A stretch of DNA of 64,000 bases from Acanthosepion esculentum. Its lineage: Eukaryota; Mollusca; Cephalopoda; Sepiida; Sepiidae. Position numbers and translations under genes: made by a program. The notes below the pieces were generated by a model. The model was not told the DNA's origin. It did no database searches and saw only the letters and a program-made list of their open reading frames with translations. The stretch lies in contig OZ038488.1 in assembly GCA_964036315.1 (NCBI GenBank), positions 65,958,642 to 66,022,641 on the forward strand, written 5' to 3'. Shown one piece after another: positions 45,016 to 55,023 of this stretch; within the stretch, counting starts at the first letter, position 1; each line of letters starts with the position of its first letter.

Positions 45016-45017
<2 letters not shown>
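43736..45017 (+). mobile_element. Full-length mariner transposon inserted in an AT microsatellite
   Basis: 1,282 bp, typical mariner size. Terminal inverted repeats of about 27-30 bp: left TCATCCCATAAGTTCTGTCC near 43741 and its reverse complement near 44987-45012, continuing GAATTTT. AT microsatellite lies on both sides (43467-43735 and 45019-45066), so the TA target lies in a formerly continuous repeat. The transposase is nearly intact. Confidence 0.92.
43920..44940 (+). pseudogene. Mariner (DD34D) transposase with one frameshift
   Basis: 43920 starts MGVPKNHLRHIMLYEFKKG with the mariner HTH (ERTCRSWFAKFRGGDF, the EDRTGRPVE linker, VHRHLQQLGKVPKLGKW). The frame breaks near 44362. The next frame continues open from 44363 (TGDEKW, first catalytic Asp) to the stop at 44940. 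HQDNARPHTA holds the second Asp, and SPDLAPSDYHFF the third, with exactly 34 residues between them (DD34D). Comparison with the family's DRLVTGDEKW shows about 7 bases missing at GATAG/ACTGGC, explaining the shift. No other inactivating change is seen, so this is a recent copy. Its subfamily resembles SETMAR/Hsmar1-like transposases. Confidence 0.9.

Positions 45018-45018
<1 letters not shown>

Positions 45019-45066
<48 letters not shown>
45019..45066. repeat. (AT)n microsatellite (right flank of mariner)
   Basis: About 23 units, continuing the microsatellite left of the mariner. Confidence 0.95.
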
Positions 45067-45071
<5 letters not shown>

Positions 45072-45097
45072 TGACACTGAGGTCAAGACCGAATGTA

Positions 45098-45124
45098 ATC
45101 TTCAGGCCATGATGGCCTGAAGAT
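45098..45124. repeat. 27-bp perfect palindrome
   Basis: ATCTTCAGGCCAT, one base, then ATGGCCTGAAGAT. It lies 31 bp from an (AT)n tract. Confidence 0.9.
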
Positions 45125-45745
45125 GTACGTTACGGGTGAATCTCAGTACAACTGAATATTAAAGGATGACAAATTTTTCGCGGATTTTGACGTCATTCTG
45201 TTTTCTTTCCCCAAATCCCTGAATTTGTCTGCTCATGCTAAGTCTTGAAAAGCACTATATAAAATTCACTATTTATTATGCATAATGGTGAATGTGTTAA
45301 AATTATTCAACTTATTTAAGAAGAAAATTATGAAGTTGATGTTAAAAATTACCGCAAAACATTGTTGATTGATTTAAGGTGGAATGACCTATTATGACAG
45401 GTCTCTAATTTGTATTTAGATACATTATATTTCTTTTAAATTGTTCTAGTTGAATTGTTCACCTATATTGCATATGATTTATTATTATGCACAATTCGGT
45501 TACAATATTTATTTATTTTATATGAAGCTAAAGATTATGAAGACATGGTTAAAAAAATTCGCTGCCTGCAAAGAATTGTTATACGAGTTGGATGCAGAAG
45601 CAGTTATTCGTATTTTTGCACTGTCGTCTCGTAAACACAAACGACTGCTCTTAATATACTGGACTGCATGCAGTGATGTATTGTGCTTTTGAACTACATG
45701 TTAATGTGTAACGGTGCAGTAAACTATTTAAAAATATCAACCAAT
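45125..45745. other. Intergenic, unassigned
   Basis: An 80-codon plus-strand ORF at 45450-45692 has no recognisable domain. Confidence 0.4.
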
Positions 45746-45747
45746 TA

Positions 45748-45950
45748 CCGTATTTGACGGCATATAAACCGCACGGGTGTATAAGACGCACCACAATTTC
45801 AGCAGGGCAGATCAAGAAAAAATTAGTAATTAATAAAATTAGTAGTTAATAAAATTAGTAAACCTACATATGGCATATAAAACGCAGGGGAATTTAAAGA
45901 TATTTTTAGTAAAAAAAAAAAAAGTTTGCCTTATATGCCATCAAATACGG
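45748..45950. mobile_element. 203-bp MITE with TA target
   Basis: CCGTATTTGACGGCATATAA at the left and TTATATGCCATCAAATACGG at the right are inverted ends with few mismatches; TA lies outside both. A second inner copy of the end motif (GGCATATAAAACGC) is present. Coding capacity is nil. Confidence 0.85.
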
Positions 45951-46112
45951 TACTTAAAAATTAAAAGAAAATCGATTATAAACTTTTGCATTTACATTTG
46001 ACATCTACTGCCAGTAATATGTACAGTAAATGTACACTAAGTACTAAGAAATACAACACATTTGTTTTATCTAGAAAAAATTTAACTGTACCCATATGGA
46101 AGAATGGGTATT

Positions 46113-46158
46113 TATAAGGAATAAATAACATTTTGAAAATGTTATTTATCCCTTATGA
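46113..46158. repeat. Hairpin
   Basis: AAGG.AATAAATAACATTTT, G, AAAATGTTATTTATCCCTT form a near-perfect inverted repeat. Confidence 0.75.
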
Positions 46159-46262
46159 AAATTAAATGATAGCATTGTAGTTGTGGGTAGTCTCCTTTTG
46201 TCTCCTGGCAACCAATGTTTTTAGACTCAATCCGCAACTGATCATAGGTTCTAAATTGATAA

Positions 46263-46268
46263 TTTATT
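46263..46268 (-). terminator. Candidate poly-A signal of the B3GAT-like gene
   Basis: AATAAA on the minus strand 29 bases after the stop codon; no closer or better signal seen. Confidence 0.5.
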
Positions 46269-46296
46269 TCCCAATCAAACCTGTCAATTCGATATA

Positions 46297-46383
46297 TTAC
46301 ATTTCAAGCGGAAAACTTTCTTTATGGATATTGAGGGGGGTTTTGATGGACATGTAGCACGTACTTGTATGCCAGACCAAAAT
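46297..46383 (-). CDS. B3GAT-like glucuronosyltransferase, last coding exon
   Basis: Acceptor TTTTCTTTTATTATAG, then ILVWHTSTCYMSIKTPLN, 28 codons and TAA (46299-46297). Human B3GAT1 ends with a 28-residue tail starting ILVWHTRTEKP, so length, phase and the first residues fit the family. The conserved Arg of HTRTEKP is Ser here and TEKP is absent; His is kept. The preceding exon ends in phase 0 (NCSE), which joins directly. The altered tail could mean a divergent paralogue, an early pseudogene, or that the true last exon lies elsewhere. Confidence 0.7.
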   Translation of the reverse strand: MLVWHTSTCYMSIKTPLNIHKESFPLEM

Positions 46384-46399
46384 CTATAATAAAAGAAAA

Positions 46400-47193
46400 C
46401 AAAGTAACAATAAGTATTTGATAAATAAAATGAAAGAAACATGAAAAAGAAAATGATACAGTGGTTTTGAATACACCAAAATCTCCCGAAGTTGGGCACC
46501 TGGTAATGAAATAATTGCGCCCAAGTTATGGACTCTTCGTAGAAAATTATGACCCTTAGGGATCTGAGAACGGGACCTCGGAGGGACTTGACACCGGGGC
46601 TCCGGAGGGATGTTACACGTGCGCGCGAGGGAGATTGTGACCGGAGTGGGTTTGCGGGGAAAGACGAGATGTAGCTTCCAAACAGAACGGACGTCCACCA
46701 ACATTTACGAAGCGGGCAGACTTAGATTGTGACCATAGCTTCCGAACAAAGGACGTCCTTCAACCATTTACGAAGTGGACGGACATAATAAACCATTGCT
46801 TCCGAACAGAGTCCTCTAACCATTTACGAAGCATGAAGACTGAGAAAGACATGGCTTCCGAACAACAAAAATTTACGAAGCTGAACTCAAGCAAGCACAC
46901 CATCTCCACAAGCAAGATTCATGGCAGACCAGACCAAGTAAGAAATAAGATATAAACTTATAAACACATTTCTAAGCTTGCTCATACTCGTTCGTTCTTT
47001 CTTAAATATTACTCTGTAACTGACACATTAACTGCTAAATGCATCAGTATTTAGCAATCTTTCTCTCTGTACCAATATATGTGTATAGGTACATAAATTT
47101 GTGATTTCTTGAAGCTTAAACAATTTGTCTTGTGGTATTTTACCTCTGTCTTTTCGAGACCAAATGGGTGGTCTCCAACATCTTTACAAATTT
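46400..47193 (+). repeat. Repeat-like segment ending CCAACA, with hairpin modules
   Basis: GC-richer than its surroundings, with a tail (GGTGGTCTCCAACA) like an LTR 3' end and like 17260-17285. It includes the hairpin array at 46674-46881. The left boundary is not found. In the B3GAT final intron, antisense to the gene. Confidence 0.4.
46674..46881 (+). repeat. Four tandem small-hairpin modules
   Basis: Four copies of a 28-40 base module beginning GCTTCC(G/A)AACA and ending TTTACGAAG(C/T), at 46674, 46738, 46798 and 46854, spaced 64, 60 and 56 bases. GCTTC at the start pairs with GAAGC at the end of each module, so each can fold into a short hairpin. Confidence 0.85.
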
Positions 47194-47311
47194 TTTCTTG
47201 TCTAGTTGAAGTTGTAAGTATCATAATGGTAATTGTAATATTAGCCGTTTCCTTATAAGGAAACGTTCGACATTCATTGACTAAGCAACCAGTGCTATCG
47301 TCGGTTGAAAT

Positions 47312-47920
47312 TCATAAAATCTTTCTCTTAAAACAGTTTTTCAGGAAAATAGATTTCTCAGGTCCAGTAATTGTCATCGATCTTCCCAGCATTGATGGCG
47401 GCTTCCATTCTAACCTTTTGTATGAATTAGTGTGGAACATCTTGATAGTATCATTATTTCCTACATGTGATATCCGACTGAGTTTTTGCTGCTGCGGGCT
47501 GTTCTGAAGAAATGTGGTTCCTGTTATCTGGTACAATTCTTTGTTTGTGGTTCTGTAGCGCCAGTCCACGTGGTTCGAAGAAAGATGATTCTCGCTTAGA
47601 CGTACATGCCTCACTCGATCAAAACCCCTTTTAACGATCGATCTGAGCTGGAATAGTTTGGCGCCATGTATATCATCCATATAAAAGTCTCGATCTGACG
47701 CGATATTTAAGAACATGACTAAAGGTTTTACGTTAATGTTTTGGTTTTGTAACAACTTGCGGTGTTGGGCGAAACTATCCATAGCGCAGCATATTCTGTA
47801 TTCAATTTCCTTATTTCCTACACTATATTTAATATAACTGACCCATACACCAAGGTATTTGAAGTATTTACTATTTAGTAATTCCACACCCTGAACGGAT
47901 TCAAATACGTCCCATCACTA
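47312..47920 (-). pseudogene. LINE RT C-terminal region relic
   Basis: 47887-47312 is open for 191 codons: FKYLGVWVSYIKYSVGNKE, IEYRICCAMDSFAQHRKLLQ, NINVKPLVMFLN, then a compressed middle, HVDWRYRTTNKELYQITGT and a terminal KNCFKRK. It is the post-RT region of a non-LTR retrotransposon; FKYLGxW and RICCAMDSFAQHRKLL are characteristic. Roughly the middle third seems missing or rearranged. It is in the same orientation as the B3GAT-like gene, inside its last intron. The clade is not determined. Confidence 0.65.
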
Positions 47921-48340
47921 TTTCCAATTCCGGATAATCGTATCAATGCGGAGTGCATACACTACATTGTAATAATGTAATATGAGTCTAACATGGTAAA
48001 CATTACTCCATGGCAACAGGCACTGATATTTGTAATTTTTCATGGTTAAATGCCCGACAAACAGAATTGACAAAATTTGCAATACACAAAAACAACAGGG
48101 CAAAAATAATATTAAGCAAACAAACAATATATGAAAGAAAAAGCAACAGTAATAAGGCAAATTTCACAAATTAATAATAGTGTTAACAATTAAAGGGGAT
48201 ACAGACAAGCAATCGCAGCGTTCTTGCCTCAAGACAAGACAGAACAGAAGTAAGACAAATGAGGTCGAGAAGTGACCTATCTTATTGGCTAGAACAAAAA
48301 ATATCCCAACATGCATCTGTGTGTTCTGTCTATAAATTGG
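47921..48340. other. B3GAT intron, unassigned
   Basis: No recognised feature. Confidence 0.4.
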
Positions 48341-48525
48341 TGGTTTCTGGAACCTGATTGGATAGAACGAGTCACATGACGTGCTCTACAACGTTTTCGC
48401 GGTTGAACTCCAAATGATCTGAAAATAGATCAGGGCTCGAGTTACTGAGTACATTCCCCGCACAAAACTCAGATAAGATTAATGAGCCGAGCACCGGATG
48501 TCAAATAGCGATAAAAACGGCCCGA
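48341..48525. repeat. Direct repeat, copy 1
   Basis: TGGTTTCTGGAACCTGATTGG to GCGATAAAAACGGC, matched by 48919-49087 with several small indels. Confidence 0.85.
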
Positions 48526-48918
48526 GAAGTCGTTTACGGTTATTCATCTACTAAATGAAACCAACAATATTAACTTCAGCATCGTGCGGCACAAAGCTAT
48601 AAGTGCTGGTTACCAAGTGAGGGACGAATTAATTGTAGAGCAATACCTTGTTTTATCTTTTCTTTGTGAATGAAACCTCGTTATTATGTAGCTTACAGAA
48701 TGTTAGATTTTATTACCCAAGTCGATATCTTCAGGATAAAATCAATATTAAGCAACAGGTGTTGGCAAAACTATTATAGGATATAAGATTCTATATTTTA
48801 CGGCCAATAAGTGAAGCAGAAACAAGTAAGAGACGCTTACAAATAAATCCTACTAAATTCAGTATATACGAAAAACATTTTTACAATTCTGTACAAATAC
48901 GGCTCCAAAGTAAATAAG

Positions 48919-49087
48919 TGGTTTCTGGAACCTGATTGGATGATGTGCTCTACGAAGTCTGCGCAGTTGAACTCCAAATGTCCTGGAAATAGGTTAGGGA
49001 TCGAGTTACTGAGTACATTCCCACACAAAACTCAGATAGGATGAATGAGCTGAGCACCGACTGTCAAATAGCGATAAAAACGGCTCG
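48919..49087. repeat. Direct repeat, copy 2
   Basis: Second copy of the 48341-48525 sequence, 578 bases downstream, same orientation. Could be a duplication or the terminal repeats of an unclassified element. Confidence 0.85.
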
Positions 49088-49796
49088 TCAGACAACGCGT
49101 ATGTCAGCGATGATTTTTCTACATGCAACGCCACGACGAAAGTAAGTCTTGTCTCCCTTCTCCTTGTTCACTGTGTTTTAAAATTACTGCCATCGCCCGC
49201 AATCAATCAGCAGTCACTTATTAGTGTGTGCGTGTCACACCCACACACATATTGGCCTAGCATACCACACGATTACCCTTAAGTGTTTTGCATTAAATCG
49301 TGATGTACACAAACATCGTAGTGATTAATTATCTAAATATTTTCAAATGGCTTACAACCCTTATATCAGATATGAAAAGGATCTCTACGATATCCAGTGT
49401 GAGTTGCATCGTTTTTTAGAAACGACTGCACATCTGCCGGAACGTTCACGGTTTTCCGTATTAAAAAAATTCCACTTCTCAACTTAGCAAACCATTTACA
49501 AACATCAGTCTCAGCCAGGAACGGTACATATCTTTTTTCTTTTTTTTTTTTACGGTATCTTTTTCCTGAAATAAAAGGTCGTCTCGTTTTTCTCTCTTTT
49601 CACTCTTAACATAAACACATAAAATTCACAATCCACACACAAATCGTACAGAAAGACGGGGTGGAATCTTACCTTTCAGAATATGTATGTACGTCATAAA
49701 TTTCAGTCCCGTGTTCAAACTCACATATTGAAAAACGGTACGAAGTACAACCATATATATATATATATATTTGGAAAACATGGATCTTCGAGCTTG
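49088..49796. other. B3GAT intron, unassigned
   Basis: No recognised feature apart from an (AT)n tract near 49754-49771. Confidence 0.45.
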
Positions 49797-50473
49797 CAAG
49801 TGTCAAAAGTATGTTTTTTTTCCAGTGACACCACTATTATTTTAGCTACTTTCACTCCCTCGACAATGTTTGTTGTTTTAAATGGTGATGATTAGAATTA
49901 AAAAAACAAACGTATGAAAATGAATTTATACATTTTCTTTGTTCTTGAGAATTTACTACAAAAATAATAAGCACTATTTATTTATCATTTGTTTATTTAC
50001 ACTATTTATCATATTGTTCATTAGAATGGTTGGCAAAACATCAGCTAATTACCAATTGATTCAAACTTTATAAAATGGTAAATAATCAGAATTTCCTTAT
50101 ATCTAGTTTGCATATTTTAATAATTTAGTAAATGTTTATAAAATTATGAATAAAAATTGTTTTCATATTTATTTCTTTATAAATTGGTAAATAATAAATA
50201 TTGCATTGTATTAGTTTTAATACAATTGTATTAGTTTTTAGAATGTTGTAAATATAAAATTATTATTGTAAATATACAATCTAATAAATAAAGTGTTTAA
50301 TATTTTTGTTGCAAATTCTCGAGGACAAAGAAGTATAAATTCACTTTCATCATATGTTTAAGTTTTATTACAATTCTAATCATCTCTTTTTAAAACACTA
50401 AACGTTGCCGAGGAGTGAAGGTAATTAAAATAATAGCGGTGTCAATGGAAAACAAACGTATTTTTGATATTCC
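49797..50473. mobile_element. Long-TIR MITE, copy 1
   Basis: Inverted arms of about 140 bp. Left: AAGTGTCAAAAG, CAGTGACACCACTATTATTT, TTTAAATGGTGATGATTAGAATT, CTTGTGAG-type AGAATTT. The reverse complement of 50473-50330 follows the same order (GACACCGCTATTATTTTAAT, AGAGATGATTAGAATT). The AT-rich interior holds repeated TTATAAAATGGTAAATAAT. The same structure recurs at 60180-61266 and partly at 59690-60045. No coding capacity. Confidence 0.85.
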
Positions 50474-50781
50474 GTTTTATTGCAGCCACGAAGGTACAAG
50501 TGTGTCATATATTTATTTGCAATATAATGAACGACCCGCAAGTTTCATCATAAAACCTCATAGCAAAAAAATAAGTTGTTGCAAATATTTATAATAAAAA
50601 CAGATAAGCTGAAATTCATATGATACATTTATCAGGTAAACGTAAGCATATACTTAATTTTACTAACATCATTCATTTCGCTTGACCGTAAAAAAATCGA
50701 CTAATTGGTGTACCCCCGAATACGTGGTAGAGTTATTGATCAACAGATATACACACAATGACACAAGTCATTTTGTTTTAC

Positions 50782-50985
50782 CTCTGAGCAGTTTTTGGCA
50801 CCTGGTTCGAGTTCTCCGAGCTTTGAAACAAATTGTGAAATAAATGTGCTTTCTTGATAGCCTGGATATGTTGGCTGGAAAGACAGTTCTGGAAATTTAT
50901 CCAGCACTTTTGTGTTGAACGCAAACCCAGCCATATCCACAGCATACGTTCGCTGTTTAGGAGACCAAGAATTCCAGCCGACAAC
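50782..50985 (-). CDS. B3GAT-like glucuronosyltransferase, penultimate coding exon
   Basis: 204 nt, 68 codons in phase 0, acceptor TTTGATTCACAG and donor GTAAAA. It begins VVGWNSWSPKQRTYAVDMAG and contains FAFNTKVLDK and YPGYQESTFISQFV, ending AKNCSE. Compare human VVRWKTVF..FAIDMAGFAVN..GYQESSLLRELV..AANC: the same order and spacing. The Glu of GYQES is the catalytic base in GlcAT enzymes. The exon is fully open with good splice sites, so no decay is seen in it. Confidence 0.9.
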
Positions 50986-51800
50986 CTGTGAATCAAATTC
51001 AGAAAGACATGATTAGAGCAATAAAAAAAAATGAAAGCATAAATTACCGACGCCGAAAATATTTGCTGCTTCAAGAGAATTAATTTAAAAAAAATAATAT
51101 CTGTGTTTAGTGATTAGCTACTTCAGTAATTAAATGCATAAGGTTTCATGTAGTACATGAAATAATGGTGGTGAAAAAAAGACATGCACAAAATAACAGA
51201 CCAATTGGTTTGCAATGCAAGATAGCATTTATTAGACAAATTAACAAAAGGAAACAAGAGTTTCTTTTATTAAACGTAAATTGTATAAACAATGAAATAT
51301 TCATTAATATATTTTATAGTGGCAACTTATTTTGTTGATGTGTTTTTCAGGTGAAGCGTTCACAGCGCTTTTAGCTTCTGCGTAGAAAGTTCATGACATC
51401 AATTCGAAAGAGGAAAAACCCAGAAGAGAGAGCGTTACTTTAGAGTTCACATATTTATATAATCGGGAGCTGCTGCTGATATGAATTTTATTTTAGGTTG
51501 CTACTGTTATTATGTTTAAGGGCTGCTATTGATACTATGTTTAAGGTCACTACATGTGTTTCAAACGTTGAACATAAAGGAGATTCATTTCGGAAATCAA
51601 ATATGACACGCGCCCTGCATACATAGCGTGTTCATTATTTATCACAGATTGTTCATATCTATATATCTATCTATTTCAAAAGACGCTCAACATTGCCACA
51701 TCTGCACAAGACTATGTAAAACCCCAGCATGACTAAAAACACCTCCGCGTTGCCCATACTTGAGGAGGAATCAAGCGATAACATTGCTCAAAATCTAGGT
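50986..51800. other. B3GAT intron, unassigned
   Basis: No recognised feature. Confidence 0.5.
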
Positions 51801-51837
51801 ATCTCCACGAAATCGCTAAAAAAATCCGCATACCGTG

Positions 51838-51925
51838 ATCAAAAAAAGCTCCAAACTTAATGAAAACCAAGTTTTATCGTCAAAATATTTATATTATTAT
51901 TAAGAAGAAAGGCAAAGTATTTTTG
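51838..51925 (+). repeat. Dispersed repeat, copy 2
   Basis: Matches 31490-31590. Confidence 0.5.
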
Positions 51926-52454
51926 ATTATTTATTATTTATTCATTTTTTGGTTAAATATCTTATTATTTTTTGCGTCAGCGGGTCGGCTAAAGATTAAT
52001 ATTAGGAAATTTAGCGTCTTTTTTCTTTTTCATTTTTTTGGCTTTAAAAACACAGTTTTGGAAATTCTTTTAAAAATCAAATAAATGTTGGATTTCGATG
52101 AAACTTTCAGAACTTATTCACAAATGTATTAAATTATTTTAGACATGTCTTTTTTAGAATGTCATGGTAAAAATTATTTATCTGTTATCCCCCCTTACTT
52201 AATTTTATGAAAACCCGAGTAATTCAATGTTGTATATTTTATTGATTATATTAGTTAAAAGCTGAAGTCTTTGAAGAATATAAATCATCGATTTTTTTTT
52301 TGTAAAATCAAATCACCCCGTTACCGAAATTCAACTCTGAATTGTAGCATACAAAACCCAATAAAACTAAGACGTTATTTAATTAGGAAAGCTTTTAATC
52401 ATTAAAATTTAATGGCTTTTCTGAAGCCAAAATATTTTTACGATGAAAAATGAA
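51926..52454. other. B3GAT intron, unassigned
   Basis: AT-rich; no recognised feature. Confidence 0.5.
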
Positions 52455-53119
52455 TTGGTAAATGTTTATTTTAACACCCGAGCGTCATTCATTGCTGAAC
52501 TATTTTCTGAAAGAAAATAGTACGCGTTTCCGTTCCGTAAAGCGATTTTTTTCTTTTGTACTTAATTTAAGAAGAAAGTTAACTTTCAAATATATGTAAA
52601 CATCGACAGATAAAAGAATAACAAAAAAAAAAACTAACCCTAATTTGAAAGTTTACTTTCTTCTTTAAAAAAAAATAAAAGAATAACAAAAAAAAACCTA
52701 ACCCTAATTTGAAAGTTTACTTGATTCTTTAAAAAAAAAAAGATTAACAAAAAAAAAACACCTAACCCTAATTTGAATGTTAACTTTCTTCTTAAATTAA
52801 ATACAAAAAAAAATCGCTTTACGGAAATGCGTACTAATTTTTACAAGGACTTTCTTGTAAAGGAAGTAAATAGGCTCTAATTGTATACCTCCACCGACAA
52901 AATTCAGCAGTGAATTAAGTATCAATAAGCCGCTAATGGCTGACGAAAAACGAGGAAAGAGTCCGATTTTTTTCAGGTCGTTAACATCCAAAAATGTAGG
53001 TTTCTTCAATATCTAATTGTTGATTTGAGTTCAGCATATACATTTGCACGGAAATAAAACTATTTTTGAAAAATTTGAAGGGATATTAGCGCTCGGGTGT
53101 TAAAATAAACATTTACCAA
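52455..53119. mobile_element. Fold-back element with nested inverted repeats
   Basis: Outer ends: TTGGTAAATGTTTATTTTAA continuing CACCCGAGCG at 52455-52484, with its perfect reverse complement at 53090-53119. Both are flanked by TGAA (52451-52454 and 53120-53123), a 4-bp target duplication. Within it, 52521-52590 is inverted relative to 52770-52838 (CCGTAAAGCGATTTTTTT ... TTAATTTAAGAAGAAAGTTAAC). Between these lie three tandem ~65-bp units of the form AACAAAAAAAAA-(C)CTAACCCTAATTTGAA. No ORF of note. Confidence 0.88.
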
Positions 53120-53861
53120 TGAATTTTTACAAGAATTGTTTTCATTTTTTTTTCAATTTTAAATACAAAATGTGATAAAGTTGTTAAATATTTTAAAATT
53201 AAGTTTCAATGCGTAGAGTTTAGGAAATGCTGAAGTAGATCTATATTTACAGATCATAAATCTGCGACACCCCCGTATTTTAGAAAAGAATTTAACATTG
53301 TTTTTGAGTGTGCATAAAACCGTTTTTTTTTGTTTTTTCCAGATATATGGATGATCGAACATGAAAATGTCACGCGTTTTAAAAGTTGTTTCCCCCGACG
53401 GCAATAATATGCCATCAGAAAATTTGCGCTTTCTTTCGACGAAGCCGTATTATAGAATTCACTGACTGAGTTTGACCATCATCGTCGCATTTTGAAAAGT
53501 TTTATTTTTTTTTACGTCCTATTTCATTAAATATTTTTAATTTAATTTTTTAAAAATATAATTGATTTATTGTTTTTCAGTGAGAGACATACTGCAATTA
53601 TTAATTAATTATTTTCTTCTTAGTTTCAATTCTAGGGACGGAAATAAAGGGAATCACATTCTTCGTTAAAATCGGAAGTCATTTGCATAGCAGTATTTTG
53701 TTGTTTTTTTTTGACACTTTTATTGTTAGTGGACTATGATTAAATAAAATAAGTAAATGATTACATAATTAATACAAAAATTTTACATTTTCATAACTGT
53801 CATATTATAACAATTAATATTAAAATTAAGTAAAGAAAAATTAATGCATAAAAAAATAACA
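53120..53861. other. B3GAT intron, unassigned
   Basis: AT-rich; no recognised feature. Confidence 0.5.
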
Positions 53862-54075
53862 TTTTATAAATGAGAGAGGTACCTATATTATTTATGGAAT
53901 TTTATGCTATTATTTTTATTTATTATTAATTTTTATTTCAGTTATGAAATTATTTCATAACTGAGATAATATAAAAATTAATAATAAATAAAAATAAACC
54001 ATAAAATTTCATAAGAAATGTGCGTAAAAATTATATCTTATGATATTTTATCGCGCTCTCAGTTATAAAATTTTC
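53862..54075. repeat. Imperfect long palindrome
   Basis: The centre is near 53953 (GTTATGAAATTATTTCATAAC). Arms of about 55 bp pair well (53893-54013), and an outer pair (ATTTTATAAATGAGAG / CTCTCAGTTATAAAAT) extends it to about 214 bp. It resembles a fold-back MITE without a clear target duplication. Confidence 0.8.
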
Positions 54076-54374
54076 AATTTATTTTATTGTTAGTATTTTA
54101 AATTTTATTTTTGCAGAAAGGCTACAAAAATCAATAATATATTAGATTAACAGCTAAAAAAACAAGTCAACAGACATGCTTATCTTATTTTCAACTAAAT
54201 TTTTTTTTGCTAAAAACTAAAAAAGTTTTATTCGTTTCAAATTAGATTAAGTAAACTTTAAAATTTTAATTTTTTCAAATAACTGTTGAAAAAGGTATAA
54301 TTCATTTTTACAAGATTTTTAAACAGAGAGTTTAACTTTTTGTTTACAAATTTCTCAAAAATGGAGGACACCAT

Positions 54375-54407
<33 letters not shown>

Positions 54408-54426
54408 TTATCTATATATATATATC
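54375..54426. repeat. (CTAT)n and (AT)n microsatellite
   Basis: About nine CTAT units then AT. Confidence 0.95.
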
Positions 54427-54683
54427 GTTAAATCGTTTTTAATACAAATATTGAAAGCAACAGAAACAAAGGGAAACAGTGAGTAACATTTTTAACCACT
54501 TTGAGTGATTTGGTGGCAGACCATGAACTACGAAGTGTTGTAAACCTACAAGAGTTAATTAAATCAACATAAGACATGGACTTGTGGAAAGCTATTATCA
54601 ACCACGCCCTGAAGGGATTTAGGATATAAAAAGAAGAATAGGGACGTATTCGTGGAAACACATGTGTCCTCCTCCTATTTTAC

Positions 54684-54685
<2 letters not shown>
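54427..54685. other. B3GAT intron, unassigned
   Basis: No recognised feature. Confidence 0.45.

Positions 54686-54750
<65 letters not shown>
54686..54750. repeat. (CT)n microsatellite
   Basis: About 30 CT units 70 bases from an exon. Confidence 0.95.
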
Positions 54751-54754
<4 letters not shown>

Positions 54755-54817
54755 TACATATGAATCTCTCCTTCTCTCACCCCTTCCTTCTTTGTAGTGA
54801 CTAATAAAGGCATTTAC

Positions 54818-54901
54818 CTTTCCGTTTTCAACCTTCGGAGATTCGTACAAAGGTGGTAAAAGTCCCACAGGCCAAACAGAAATCCATTTCAAAGAACGCA
54901 T
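54818..54901 (-). CDS. B3GAT-like glucuronosyltransferase, third-last coding exon
   Basis: 84 nt, 28 codons, phase 0: acceptor ATATTTTTAG, then MRSLKWISVWPVGLLPPLYE and SPKVENGK, donor GTAAATG. The human counterpart is MRSTRRVSVWPVAFVGGLRYEAPRVNGAGK, so identity and exon limits agree. The usual Gly-Gly of VGG is Pro-Pro here (LLPPL). The exon should follow the DDD-motif exon, which is not within the window. Confidence 0.85.
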
Positions 54902-55023
54902 CTAAAAATATACGAAGTAGAAATACTGTACACACTTTTGTATATATAACCGACTTCATGTATAGTGCTGTAGAGTAGGCGGAACTGAACATCAAATGAG
55001 TAAATGAAAAAAATTAAACACAC

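Larger units (their letters stand above)
46297..54901 (-). other. B3GAT-like beta-1,3-glucuronosyltransferase gene, 3' half
   Basis: Three exons (54901-54818, 50985-50782, 46383-46297) join in phase 0 to about 124 residues ending at a stop. They correspond to the C-terminal 40% of the GT43 family (B3GAT1/2/3), Golgi type II membrane enzymes that transfer glucuronic acid from UDP-GlcA to galactose, in HNK-1 or proteoglycan linker synthesis. Visible: SVWPVG, DMAGFAFN, GYQEST (the Glu of this motif is the catalytic base in the family) and ILVWHT. The DxD-containing exon and the N-terminus lie beyond the right end. Introns are 3.8 and 4.4 kb and contain repeats. Confidence 0.8.

Noticed and set aside
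45450..45692. 80-codon plus-strand ORF as a gene
   Set aside because: No domain, no splice or repeat context, similar ORFs occur by chance.
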